A DNA stretch of 64,000 nucleotides from Rhodanobacter sp. 7MK24 (GTDB lineage: Bacteria; Pseudomonadota; Gammaproteobacteria; Xanthomonadales; Rhodanobacteraceae): assembly GCF_014842995.1 (NCBI RefSeq), contig NZ_JACYXL010000003.1, positions 1 through 64,000 of the forward strand, in the 5' to 3' direction. The number at the start of each line of letters is the position of its first letter. The first letter of the stretch is position 1. Positions 52,844 through 61,216 of this stretch are shown one piece after another. The position numbers were made by a program, and so were the translations under genes. Below the pieces are notes generated by a model. That model was given only the letters and a program-made list of their open reading frames with translations. It had not been told where the DNA came from and searched no databases.

Positions 52844-52923
52844 TCGCAGGGATCAAACGGACGGCCATCGTGGGCTGCACTGTTCCAATTCCATCGATCA
52901 TCCGTGATCGCGAAGATCAATGA
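52840..52923 (+). CDS. Candidate 27-aa mini-gene between thioesterase and methyltransferase
   Basis: ATG 52840 overlaps the thioesterase stop (ATGA), and its TGA overlaps the methyltransferase start (ATGA). The peptide begins MIAGIKRTAIVGC. It fills exactly the only 76-nt gap in an otherwise fully overlapping run of genes. It may exist to pass ribosomes to the next gene rather than to make a functional peptide. No family. Confidence 0.35.
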   Translation: MIAGIKRTAIVGCTVPIPSIIRDREDQ

Positions 52924-53648
52924 AGCTTATGACCTACGCCAGTCCTACCTACGTCGAAGAGACCCGCCTGGGTTTCCGCTTTCTCGCCACCCATACCTGG
53001 CAGCACCACGTGCTGCGCGTGGCGATCAACGACCTGAAACGCCTGCTCGGCGAGCCGCTGCCGCGCGGCGGCGTGCTGCTCGACGCCGGCTGCGGCCAGG
53101 GCAAGTCGTTCCGGCTGCTGCAGGCGGCCTTCGCGCCGGACCGGATGATCGGACTGGATGCCGATCCGCACAGCCTGGCGCTGTCGCGCGCCGAGGCGGA
53201 GCGCGAAGACATAGCCGCGGAGCTGATCGTTTCCGACTGCGCGCGCATCGACCTGCCGGACGCCAGTGTGGACGTGCTGTTCTGCCACCAGACCTTCCAC
53301 CACCTGGTCGAGCAGGAATGCGCCTTGGGCGAATTCTGGCGCGTGCTGAAACCCGGTGGCTGGTTGTTATTCGCCGAGTCCACCAAGGCCTACATCGATA
53401 GCTGGGTGATCCGCTGGTTCTTCCGCCACCCGATGCACGTGCAGAAGAGCGCGGACGGCTACCTTGCGATGCTGCGCGCGCAGGGCTTCGTGTTCGACGA
53501 CGCAAACGTCTCCCTGCCCTACCTGTGGTGGAGCCGCGCCAAGGACTTCGGCCTGCTCGAACGCTGGGGCCTGCGCGCCCCGCCACCGCCGGGCCAGCGC
53601 GAGGAAACCCTGGTGAACGTGGCTGCCCGCAAGCCGGCGCAGGCATGA
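52920..53648 (+). CDS. SAM-dependent methyltransferase
   Basis: 242-aa class I methyltransferase with motif I LLDAGCGQGKS, acidic loop GLDAD and FWRVLKPGGWLLFAE. Methyltransferases in aryl-polyene operons O-methylate or C-methylate the aryl head group; the substrate here is unknown. ATGA overlap with the next ketosynthase gene. Confidence 0.9.
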   Translation: MKLMTYASPTYVEETRLGFRFLATHTWQHHVLRVAINDLKRLLGEPLPRGGVLLDAGCGQGKSFRLLQAAFAPDRMIGLDADPHSLALSRAEAEREDIAAELIVSDCARIDLPDASVDVLFCHQTFHHLVEQECALGEFWRVLKPGGWLLFAESTKAYIDSWVIRWFFRHPMHVQKSADGYLAMLRAQGFVFDDANVSLPYLWWSRAKDFGLLERWGLRAPPPPGQREETLVNVAARKPAQA

Positions 53649-54826
53649 ACGCGAGCTTCCTGAACGCGCTGGGCGTGGTCTGCTCCCTGGGCACGGGCAA
53701 GCCTGCGGTGGCCGAGGCGCTGTTCGCCGGCGCGGAGCACGGCCTGCACAGGGAGGACGGCTGGATTCCCGGCCATGTGCCGCCGCTGGGTGCGGTGCGC
53801 GCACCGTTGCCCACCATCCCCGAACCGCTGACGGCCACGCGCGACAATCGCTGCAATCGCTTGCTGCTGGCCGCGGCCCGGGAAATCGAAACGGAGATCC
53901 GCGCGGCTGTCGCGGCCCACGGCAGCGCGCGCGTCGGCGTGGTGCTGGGCACCAGCACCGGCGGCATCGAGGAAGCCACGCACGGCCTGGCCGCGTGTCG
54001 GCAGGACGGCACGTGGCCAGCGGACTACCGCTACGCGCACCAGGAGCTGGCCGGCCCCGCCGAGTTCCTCGCCGAATGGCTGGATCTGGCCGGCCCCTGC
54101 TATGCGATCTCCACCGCCTGCACCGCCGGGGCGCGTGCCCTCGTCAGTGCGCAGCGGCTGCTGCGGGCCGATCTCTGCGATGCGGTGATCTGCGGCGGCG
54201 TGGACACGCTGGCGCGGCTGCCCTTGAACGGCTTCCATGCGCTGGGCGCGATGGATTCCGCGCGCTGCAATCCGTTCTCGCGCGAGCGTCGCGGCATCCA
54301 TATCGGCGAGGGCGCGGCGCTGTTCCTGATGACGCGCGAACATGGCCCCGTGCAGTTGCTCGGTGCGGGGGCGAGCTCGGATGCGTACCACATGTCCTCA
54401 CCCGACCCCGATGGCCTGGGCGCCCGACAGGCGATGGGCGCTGCATTGGCGCAGGCCGGGCTGGAACCGGCGCACATCGATTACCTCAACCTGCACGGCA
54501 CCGCCACCATGCATAACGACGCGATGGAGGCGCAGGCGGTAGCTGCACTGTTTCCGCACGGCGTGCCCTGCTCGTCGACCAAGCCGCTCACCGGCCACAC
54601 GCTGGCCGCCGCCGGTGCGCTGGAAGCCGCGTTCTGCTGGCTCAGCCTGCGCGACGGCCGGTTGCCGCCGCAGTTGTGGGACGGCATGACCGATCCCGCG
54701 CTGCCCGCGCTGCGCTTCGTCGAGACCGGGGCGCGACTGCCGGACGACAAGCCTCGCCGCCTGATGAGCAGCTCCTTCGCCTTCGGCGGCAATAATGCCT
54801 GCCTGATCCTGGGAGACGCCGCATGA
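53645..54826 (+). CDS. Ketosynthase (third), probable ApeO-type
   Basis: 393 aa, FabB/FabF-like with Cys159 in ISTACTAGAR, His in LNLHGTATMHND and His in TKPLTGHTLAAAG; ends SSSFAFGGNNACLIL. It stands directly before the dehydratase and ketoreductase, the order apeO-apeP-apeQ in characterised aryl-polyene operons, so it is likely the KS that pairs with the short KS-like protein. Assignment by position, not by phylogeny. Confidence 0.9.
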   Translation: MNASFLNALGVVCSLGTGKPAVAEALFAGAEHGLHREDGWIPGHVPPLGAVRAPLPTIPEPLTATRDNRCNRLLLAAAREIETEIRAAVAAHGSARVGVVLGTSTGGIEEATHGLAACRQDGTWPADYRYAHQELAGPAEFLAEWLDLAGPCYAISTACTAGARALVSAQRLLRADLCDAVICGGVDTLARLPLNGFHALGAMDSARCNPFSRERRGIHIGEGAALFLMTREHGPVQLLGAGASSDAYHMSSPDPDGLGARQAMGAALAQAGLEPAHIDYLNLHGTATMHNDAMEAQAVAALFPHGVPCSSTKPLTGHTLAAAGALEAAFCWLSLRDGRLPPQLWDGMTDPALPALRFVETGARLPDDKPRRLMSSSFAFGGNNACLILGDAA

Positions 54827-55320
54827 CAGCGTGGCCCATCGCCGAACTGCTGCCGCACGCGGGCGAGATGATCCTGCTCGACGCGGTGCTGGAGCATGGC
54901 CCCGAGCACGCGCTGTGCATCCGCCGGGTGCCCACGGGCGGCCTGTTCCACGACGCCGACGGCAAGCTGCCGGCGTGGATGGGCGTGGAGCTGATGGCGC
55001 AGGCCATCGCCGCCTGGGCCGGCTGCCAGGCCAAGGCGGCGGCCGAACCGGTGCGCCTGGGCTTCCTGCTCGGGACCCGTCACTACACCTGCAACGTCGT
55101 CGCGTTCGAGCCGGACAGCGAGCTGCGCATCGAGGCGCGCCGCGACTTCCATGACGACGGCGGCATGGGCGTGTTCGCCTGCCGCATCGAAGCGCCCGGC
55201 GTGCTGGCCGAGGCACGGCTCACCGTGTTCAGCCCGCCCGACGCCAGCGCCCTGTTCCAAGACGGCACATTTCAAGACGGCAAGTCCCCACCCCCTGCAT
55301 CGGAACCAAGCCATGGCTGA
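54823..55320 (+). CDS. 3-hydroxyacyl-ACP dehydratase (ApeP-like)
   Basis: 165-aa hot-dog protein. ELLPHAGEMILLDAVLE is the typical start of this subfamily; WMGVELMAQAIAAWAG is the central helix, and LGFLLGTRHYTC the following strand. The C-terminal tail is Pro/Ser-rich. It overlaps the KS gene (ATGA) and the ketoreductase gene (8 nt). Confidence 0.88.
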   Translation: MTAWPIAELLPHAGEMILLDAVLEHGPEHALCIRRVPTGGLFHDADGKLPAWMGVELMAQAIAAWAGCQAKAAAEPVRLGFLLGTRHYTCNVVAFEPDSELRIEARRDFHDDGGMGVFACRIEAPGVLAEARLTVFSPPDASALFQDGTFQDGKSPPPASEPSHG

Positions 55321-56041
55321 CAGCATCCTGGTCACCGGCTCCAGCCGCGGCATCGGCCGTGCGATCGCGCTGCGGCTGGCGCAGACCGGCCACGACCTCG
55401 TCCTGCATTGCCGCGCAAAGCGCGACGAGGCAGAAGCGGTGCGCGCGGAAATCGAACGCATGGGGCGCTCCGCGCGCGTGCTGCAGTTCGACATCGCTGA
55501 TCGCGCGGGCTGCCGTGCCGCCCTGGAAGCGGACGCGGAACGGCACGGGGCGCCCTACGGCGTGGTGTGCAACGCCGGACTCACCCGCGACGGCGCGTTT
55601 CCCGCGCTCACCGACGAAGACTGGGACCGCGTGCTGCGCACCAACCTCGACGGCTTCTACAACGTATTGCACCCGCTGGTGATGCCGATGATCCGTCGCC
55701 GCGCGCCGGGCCGCATCGTCTGTATCACCTCGGTGTCTGGCCTGATCGGCAACCGCGGCCAGGTCAACTACAGCGCGTCCAAGGCCGGCGTGATCGGCGC
55801 AGCCAAGGCGCTGGCCGTGGAACTGGCCAAGCGGAAGATCACCGTGAATTGCGTGGCGCCGGGCCTGATCGACACCGACATGCTCGACGCCGACGTGCCG
55901 GTGGAGGAAATCCTCAAGGCCATCCCAGCGCAACGCGCCGGCACGCCGGAGGAGGTCGCCGCCGCGGTGGCCTTCCTGGTGAGTCCGGAAGCCGGCTACA
56001 TCACCCGTCAGGTACTCGCCGTCAATGGCGGCCTGTGCTGA
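55313..56041 (+). CDS. 3-oxoacyl-ACP reductase (FabG/ApeQ-like)
   Basis: 242-aa short-chain dehydrogenase. Cofactor motif TGSSRGIGRAIA, CNAGLT, ITSVSGLIGNRGQVNYSASK with the Ser-Tyr-Lys triad, and ITVNCVAPGLIDTDM. NADPH-dependent reduction of 3-oxoacyl-ACP intermediates in polyene extension. Last enzyme gene of the coupled run. Confidence 0.93.
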   Translation: MADSILVTGSSRGIGRAIALRLAQTGHDLVLHCRAKRDEAEAVRAEIERMGRSARVLQFDIADRAGCRAALEADAERHGAPYGVVCNAGLTRDGAFPALTDEDWDRVLRTNLDGFYNVLHPLVMPMIRRRAPGRIVCITSVSGLIGNRGQVNYSASKAGVIGAAKALAVELAKRKITVNCVAPGLIDTDMLDADVPVEEILKAIPAQRAGTPEEVAAAVAFLVSPEAGYITRQVLAVNGGLC

Positions 56042-56163
56042 CGCGGCGGCCCATGGCTGCATGCCGGGCCCGTGCATTGTTCAAAGCCCCGGCATGGCCG
56101 TTGTCCACCCGGATTGATCCAGCAAGTCCATCCAGCCCGTCCATCCCAAGGAGACAGAAACGC

Positions 56164-56598
56164 ATGAAAGCACTCACCCTCGGTCTTGCCGCATTGCTCC
56201 TGGCCGCTCCGGCTGCCGCCATGGCCAGCGACAAGGTGGTCCACCTGTCGTTCGAAAGCGGCGTCGCGGCAGCCCAGAAGGCCGGCCTGATCGACGACAG
56301 CGTGAAGTTCTACCTGGCCGGCACCGGCCCGCATGGCACCGTGGTCAACGACAATGTCACGATCAACCGCAAGACCAATGCCTTCGGCAAGAGCGACGAG
56401 GAAACCTGCAACCACGTGCTCGCCACCGACCTCATCTACCTGCACAACCTGGCCAAGCAGGCGGGCGCCAATGCCGTGACGGACATCGTCAGCAACTACA
56501 ACGACACCGAATACCGCGACGGCCAGAACTACGAATGCCACCGGGGCTTCCTGATGTCCGGCGTCGCGCTGAAAGCCAAGCTCGTCAAGCTGCCCTGA
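56164..56598 (+). CDS. Exported small protein at the end of the aryl-polyene operon
   Basis: 144 aa with a signal peptide ([21 protein letters not shown]). The mature part has [40 protein letters not shown] and [12 protein letters not shown]. Similar proteins are sometimes labelled 'excinuclease' in databases, which the sequence does not support. AAGGAG stands ten bases upstream. A perfect terminator hairpin follows, so it is the last gene of the unit. Function unknown; periplasmic. Confidence 0.8.
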   Translation: MKALTLGLAALLLAAPAAAMASDKVVHLSFESGVAAAQKAGLIDDSVKFYLAGTGPHGTVVNDNVTINRKTNAFGKSDEETCNHVLATDLIYLHNLAKQAGANAVTDIVSNYNDTEYRDGQNYECHRGFLMSGVALKAKLVKLP

Positions 56599-56624
56599 GC
56601 GTCGCGCTGCCCAAAACCCGATGA

Positions 56625-56659
56625 ACGGAAACGCCGGCCATGCGCCGGCGTTTCCGTTT
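56625..56659 (+). terminator. Rho-independent terminator ending the aryl-polyene operon
   Basis: acggaaacgccggc (56625-56638), loop catgc, gccggcgtttccgt (56644-56657), then tt: a perfect 14-bp stem 27 nt after the stop. Confidence 0.9.
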
Positions 56660-56734
56660 CGCGCCCCGGCTGTCTTCGCCACCAAGCCTGCAGCGTCGCC
56701 GCCACGTTATCATTCACATCCCGATCCCCCTGGA

Positions 56735-57901
56735 ATGCCGTCCATGCGCCCCTTCCCGCTCGGTGAAGAAATCGATCTGCTGCGCGACACCGTGCACGCC
56801 TTCGCGGAGAAGGAGATCGCGCCGCGCGCCACGCAGATCGACCACGACAACCTGTTCCCCGCCGACCTGTGGCGCAAATTCGGCGAGCTGGGGCTGCTCG
56901 GCGTGACCATCCCGACCGAGTACGGCGGCACCGGCATGGGCTACCTCGCGCACATGGTGGCGATGGAGGAGATCTCGCGCGCATCGGGCTCGGTGGGTTT
57001 GTCCTACGGCGCGCACTCGAACCTGTGCGTCAACAACATCTTCCACAACGGCAACGAGGCGCAGCGCAGGAAGTACATCCCCAAGCTGTGCTCGGGCGAG
57101 TACGTGGGCGCGCTGGCAATGAGCGAACCGGGCGCCGGCTCCGACGTGGTGGGCTCGATGAGCTGCAAGGCCGAGCTGAAGGACGGCGTGTGGGTCGCCA
57201 ACGGTTCGAAGATGTGGATCACCAACGGCCCCGACGCCGACGTGTTGCTGGTCTACATGCGCACCGCGCCGCGTGCGGCCGGCAGCCGTTGCATGACCGC
57301 CTTCATCGTCGAGAAAGGCATGAAGGGTTTCAGCACCGCGCAAAAGCTGGACAAGCTCGGCATGCGCGGCTCCAACACCTGCGAACTCGTGTTCGAGGAT
57401 TGCGCGATCCCCGTAGAGAACATCGTGGGCGAGGTGAACGAAGGCGTGCGCGTGCTGATGAGCGGACTAGACACCGAACGCCTGGTGCTCTCCGGCGGCC
57501 CGATCGGCCTGATGCAGGCGGCGCTGGACCTCACCCTGCCCTACGTGCGGGAACGCAAGCAGTTCAATGCGCCGATCGGCACTTTCGGCATGATGCAGGC
57601 CAAGGTGGCCGACATGTACACCGCGCTGCAGTCCTCGCGCGGCTTCGCCTACATGGTGGCGCAGCAGTTCGACACCGGCGTGAAGTCGCGCGTCGACCCC
57701 GCCGCCTGCCTGCTCAATGCCTCGACCAATGCGGTGAAGGTGGCGCTGGAGGCGATCCAGTCGCTGGGCGGCAACGGCTACATCAATGAATTCCCCGCCG
57801 GCCGCCTGCTGCGCGATGCCAAGCTGTACGAGATCGGCGCCGGCACCAACGAGATCCGCCGCATGCTGATCGGCCGCGAGCTGTTCCACGGCAAGGCCTG
57901 A
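56735..57901 (+). CDS. ivd: Isovaleryl-CoA dehydrogenase
   Basis: 388-aa FAD acyl-CoA dehydrogenase of leucine catabolism (isovaleryl-CoA to 3-methylcrotonyl-CoA). Start ATG 56735 or 56744. [20 protein letters not shown] and the substrate-specific segment [21 protein letters not shown] with the catalytic Glu match isovaleryl-CoA dehydrogenases; the FAD-binding end [20 protein letters not shown] and [19 protein letters not shown] follow. The rest of the leucine pathway is not in the window. Confidence 0.92.
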   Translation: MPSMRPFPLGEEIDLLRDTVHAFAEKEIAPRATQIDHDNLFPADLWRKFGELGLLGVTIPTEYGGTGMGYLAHMVAMEEISRASGSVGLSYGAHSNLCVNNIFHNGNEAQRRKYIPKLCSGEYVGALAMSEPGAGSDVVGSMSCKAELKDGVWVANGSKMWITNGPDADVLLVYMRTAPRAAGSRCMTAFIVEKGMKGFSTAQKLDKLGMRGSNTCELVFEDCAIPVENIVGEVNEGVRVLMSGLDTERLVLSGGPIGLMQAALDLTLPYVRERKQFNAPIGTFGMMQAKVADMYTALQSSRGFAYMVAQQFDTGVKSRVDPAACLLNASTNAVKVALEAIQSLGGNGYINEFPAGRLLRDAKLYEIGAGTNEIRRMLIGRELFHGKA

Positions 57902-57923
57902 CGACACACGCGGTCCATTCGGT

Positions 57924-57957
57924 CGCTTCCGGCTCACGGTCGCCTGCGCCGGAAGCG
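57924..57957. terminator. Inverted repeat between convergent genes
   Basis: cgcttccggc (57924-57933) and gccggaagcg (57948-57957) form a perfect 10-bp stem with a 14-nt loop between the ends of isovaleryl-CoA dehydrogenase and the FMN reductase; probably a bidirectional terminator although T-runs are absent. Confidence 0.55.
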
Positions 57958-57973
57958 CCCCGAAGAAACTCGC

Positions 57974-58528
57974 TCAGGTGTGCCGCTTCACCCATGCCAC
58001 GTAGCGATCCATGAACGTCTGCAGGAATTTCTGCGTGCCCTCGTTCGCGACATGGCCTTCGGCGTCGATCAGGCCGTCGTCCTTGAATTGCACGTACACC
58101 TCCGGCTGCGCCAGCATCGCCACGTCGAGATAGGCGAGCACGTTGCGCAGGTGCTGCTGCGCCAGCGCACTTCCGGTGGAGCCGATCGAGGCACCGATCA
58201 CCGCCCCCGGCTTGCCGGCGAAGGAGTTCGTACCCCAGGGGCGCGAGGCGATATCGAGTGCGTTCTTCAGCACGCCGGGGATGCCGCGGTTGTATTCAGG
58301 CGTGACGAACAACAGGGCGTCGGCACCCTCGATCTCCTGCTTCAGGCGTCTGGCCTCGGCCGGGTAGTCGGCATCGAAATCCTGGTTGTACAACGGCAGG
58401 TTGTCGATGCGGATGTGCTCGAAGACGAATTCCTTCGGCGCCAACCGCCCCACCGCCTTCGCCAGCCGCAGGTTGATCGACGCCTTGCGCAGGCTTCCCA
58501 CCAGCACCGCCACCTTGATCGTGCTCAT
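57974..58528 (-). CDS. NAD(P)H-dependent FMN reductase (flavodoxin-like)
   Basis: 184 aa from ATG 58528 (GGAG nine bases upstream; ATG 58543 is an alternative). FMN phosphate-binding LVGSLRKASINLRLA, LPLYNQD and the signature LLFVTPEYNRGIPGVLKNALD are typical of ArsH/ChrR/azoreductase-like reductases. Cytosolic; reduces quinones, azo dyes or metals. No operon partner. Confidence 0.9.
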   Translation of the reverse strand: MSTIKVAVLVGSLRKASINLRLAKAVGRLAPKEFVFEHIRIDNLPLYNQDFDADYPAEARRLKQEIEGADALLFVTPEYNRGIPGVLKNALDIASRPWGTNSFAGKPGAVIGASIGSTGSALAQQHLRNVLAYLDVAMLAQPEVYVQFKDDGLIDAEGHVANEGTQKFLQTFMDRYVAWVKRHT

Positions 58529-58646
58529 GCTCGATTGCTCCATCGGGAAAGTACGTTGGTGCGCGGCGCATCGGGGCCATGGCGCATGGCGCGATCAAGT
58601 CTGCACGATGCGCGGATCAATGCACGCGCGACCTCCGCCGGGCCGG

Positions 58647-59054
58647 TTACTTCGCCTGCAAGGTCTCCATGACCTGCTTCGCGTCGGCATGCGCGGCATC
58701 CAGCGTGCCCGCCTTGAGGCCATGCTCGGCCTGGCCCAGCGCCGCATTCAGACGGTCCACGGCCGCGACGTCGCCCTTGGCATCCGGAATGGCTCCGTTG
58801 CCCATGCCTTTGCAGGGATCTTCCGCCTTGGCATCGAACCCCTTGCCCGACGTACCAACCAGGCAATTCACCACGTGATGCAGATGCGCATGCGCCGTCG
58901 CCAGATCCGCCGCCCCCATCGCCATGCCGGCATGGGCGGTGGCCGTCGCAACCTGTTTCGACTCCGCACCGTTCGCATCGGCCGCCTGCACAGCGATCGG
59001 CAGGGCCAGCGCCAGCAGCAGGACTGGCAACGCATGCTTGAAACATTTCGTCAT
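58647..59054 (-). CDS. Exported His-rich small protein
   Basis: 135 aa with a signal peptide (KHALPVLLLALALPIAVQA). The mature part is Ala-rich and helical with a His cluster (TAHAHLHHVVNCLVG) and two Cys, which could bind metal. Family not recognised with certainty; similar small periplasmic proteins occur in Xanthomonadales. Single gene. Confidence 0.75.
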   Translation of the reverse strand: MTKCFKHALPVLLLALALPIAVQAADANGAESKQVATATAHAGMAMGAADLATAHAHLHHVVNCLVGTSGKGFDAKAEDPCKGMGNGAIPDAKGDVAAVDRLNAALGQAEHGLKAGTLDAAHADAKQVMETLQAK

Positions 59055-59197
59055 GGCACGACTCCTGAACGTGGCGGCAGGCGGCCGCAGTCCGACCACT
59101 ATGGTGCGGCCATTGTGAGGAAAGCGGAAAAAGCCAGGCGCCGATAGGCACCCTGCCTGCGTTACGATGCGCGACCATCCACCCTGGATTGCCCGTC

Positions 59198-60040
59198 GTG
59201 CCGCATTATACCGGCCCCTTGCTGACCCGCGCCGCTGCCGACCTGCTGCTTGCCGCACGGGATGCCGGCGAGGTCGAGTGGCACGGCTCGCTGGACCTGG
59301 GGCGCAGCACCGGCGTCGCATCGCTGCAGGCGGACCGTTGGCAATGGCGCGGCGAAAGCTACCCTTGGCCTTCCGCGCTGAAGGATCGCACCATCCATTA
59401 CTGGGACGGCGAAGCATTCGATGCGGCAGCGCGTTTCTCCGGCTCGCTCATCAAGCTGGTGCCCACCGAGTGGAACGTACCCACCTTCGAGATCGACGGC
59501 ATCAAGATGCTGCCCACCTCGAAGGAATCGCCGCTGGAAGACGCCCGCCGCAAGGTGGCGCTGGTCGAGCCGCACGGCAAGATCGTGCTGGATACCTGTG
59601 GCGGCATGGGTTATTTCGCCGCCTGCTGCCTGGCGGCAGGTGCGTCGCGCATCCACTCGTTCGAGAAAAACCCCGACGTGCTGTGGCTGCGCACGCTGAA
59701 CCCCTGGTCGCCCGATCCGGATGCGCCTGCAGCCGGCGGCCGCCTGCAGCTTGTCCACGCCGACGTGTCGCAGGCCATCGCAGGTCTCGCCGATGCCTCG
59801 GTGGATGCCTTGTTGCACGACCCGCCGCGTTTCGGCATCGCAGGCGAGCTGTACTCGCTTGCGTTCTACCGGCAACTCGCCCGCGTGCTGCGCAAGGGCG
59901 GCCGCCTGTTCCACTACACCGGCAGCCCGAACAAACTCACCAGCGGCCGCGACGTGCCGCGCGAAGTGGCGCAGCGGCTGCAGGAGGCCGGTTTCCAGGC
60001 CCAACTGATGCTGGATGGCGTGCTGGCGACACGGCGCTGA
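59198..60040 (+). CDS. SAM-dependent methyltransferase-like protein (COG2521 type)
   Basis: 280 aa from GTG 59198 (TTG 59189 possible). The N-terminal domain is unfamiliar; the C-terminal half has motif I VLDTCGGMGYFAACCL, FEKNPDVLWL and LLHDPPRFGIAGELYSLAFY, ending with VLRKGGRLFHYTG. Resembles spermidine-synthase-like and archaeal-type methyltransferases. Substrate unknown. Confidence 0.82.
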   Translation: MPHYTGPLLTRAAADLLLAARDAGEVEWHGSLDLGRSTGVASLQADRWQWRGESYPWPSALKDRTIHYWDGEAFDAAARFSGSLIKLVPTEWNVPTFEIDGIKMLPTSKESPLEDARRKVALVEPHGKIVLDTCGGMGYFAACCLAAGASRIHSFEKNPDVLWLRTLNPWSPDPDAPAAGGRLQLVHADVSQAIAGLADASVDALLHDPPRFGIAGELYSLAFYRQLARVLRKGGRLFHYTGSPNKLTSGRDVPREVAQRLQEAGFQAQLMLDGVLATRR

Positions 60041-60181
60041 GACCAGCCTCAACGAACTGTGCCATCGCGCCCATAGGCGGCTCATCGGCTCTCATCTCGT
60101 CAACCAGGCAGCCTGCCGAGGTTTCCATCACCGCCGTTTCGGGGGTACGCTCGATTTCCCCAAGTGAACCGGAGTCCCGTC

Positions 60182-60706
60182 ATGGCCTTGTGGAAAGAGC
60201 CCGTGAAGTCCCCCTCCAACGCGGCACCCGAAGCCACGGACCAGGCACGTCTCGACATCCCGGAAACCAGGCCTGAAGCGGCACCGCCGGTGCAACTGGC
60301 ACCGCGCTCAACCCCCGTGGCCGCGGCTGCGCCAGGCAAGCCCAAGGCCGAATCGTTGATCGCGCCCGACATCACCATCGAGGGCAAGATCGAAGGCGCG
60401 GGTCACGTGCGCATCGCCGGCAGCTTCAAGGGCGACGTCAACGTGCGCGGGGATCTCACCATCGAAACCGGTGCCAAGGTGACCGGCAGCGTGCGTGCCG
60501 AGAAGGTCACCATCGCAGGCGAACTGGTGGGCAATATCGAATCCGCCATGCACGTGGACCTGCTGCAGAGCGGCGCGCTCAGCGGCGACCTGAAGGCCGG
60601 ATCGCTCAGCGTGGCGGCCGGCTCGCGCATGCGTGGCCAGGTCGAGTTCGGCTGGGACGACAACGGCACACGTACGGACGGCGGGCGCGGCGGCGCGACT
60701 TCGTGA
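60182..60706 (+). CDS. Bactofilin (polymer-forming cytoskeletal protein)
   Basis: 174 aa; start ATG 60182 with GGAG seven bases upstream. A Pro/Ala-rich N-terminal tail precedes the right-handed beta-helix (about 65-160; IAPDITIEGKIEGAGHVRIAGS, VTGSVRAEKVTIAGELVGNI). Bactofilins form membrane-associated filaments in cell shape and polarity. The following zinc-ribbon gene overlaps by GTGA. Confidence 0.92.
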   Translation: MALWKEPVKSPSNAAPEATDQARLDIPETRPEAAPPVQLAPRSTPVAAAAPGKPKAESLIAPDITIEGKIEGAGHVRIAGSFKGDVNVRGDLTIETGAKVTGSVRAEKVTIAGELVGNIESAMHVDLLQSGALSGDLKAGSLSVAAGSRMRGQVEFGWDDNGTRTDGGRGGATS

Positions 60707-61065
60707 CCGCCGCACCCTCGGGCACGCCCGGGGCAACACGCATCTGCCCTCACTGCCGGGAGACCATCCTCGAAAGCGCGAGCGTGTGCCCCGCCTGCCG
60801 CCACAAGCTGCGTTTCAGCGAGCCGGGCACAGCAGCGTCTGCGCCAGTGTCCGTGCCGCTGCGCGTGGAAGGCAGCTTCCGCAACCCCGACAGCGGCGCG
60901 TGGGAGTATGCGATGGTGCTGACTATCCGCAACGAGCGCGGCGAAGAGATCGCGCGCAAGTTGGTGGGCGTCGGCGCGATGCAGCCGGACGAAGAACGCA
61001 CCTTTGCCCTGAGCGTCGAGATGCAGGCCGCCAATACTGGCAACAAGCGCTCGCGGCCGTACTGA
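60703..61065 (+). CDS. Zinc-ribbon protein coupled to bactofilin
   Basis: 120 aa from GTG 60703. N-terminal rubredoxin-type zinc ribbon (CPHC at residue 15, CPAC at 29), then a beta-sandwich-like domain (VPLRVEGSFRNPDSGAWEYA). Coupled to bactofilin by GTGA, so the two proteins probably work together. Function not known. Confidence 0.8.
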   Translation: MTAAPSGTPGATRICPHCRETILESASVCPACRHKLRFSEPGTAASAPVSVPLRVEGSFRNPDSGAWEYAMVLTIRNERGEEIARKLVGVGAMQPDEERTFALSVEMQAANTGNKRSRPY

Positions 61066-61216
61066 CGACGGCGGGACGATCGATTCGAACGAACCCACGC
61101 GATCGTGACGCGACAGATCCGACTTCGCGACGGAACCGGCCGGGCGAGCACACCGGATCGCTTGCTCCGGCGCGGCCGCATGGCGGAACGAAGCCGATGT
61201 CGACCGCACACTCTCC

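Noticed and set aside
56164-56598. Excinuclease subunit
   Set aside because: Known database label for similar sequences, but the protein is small, secreted and lacks ATPase or zinc motifs of UvrA.
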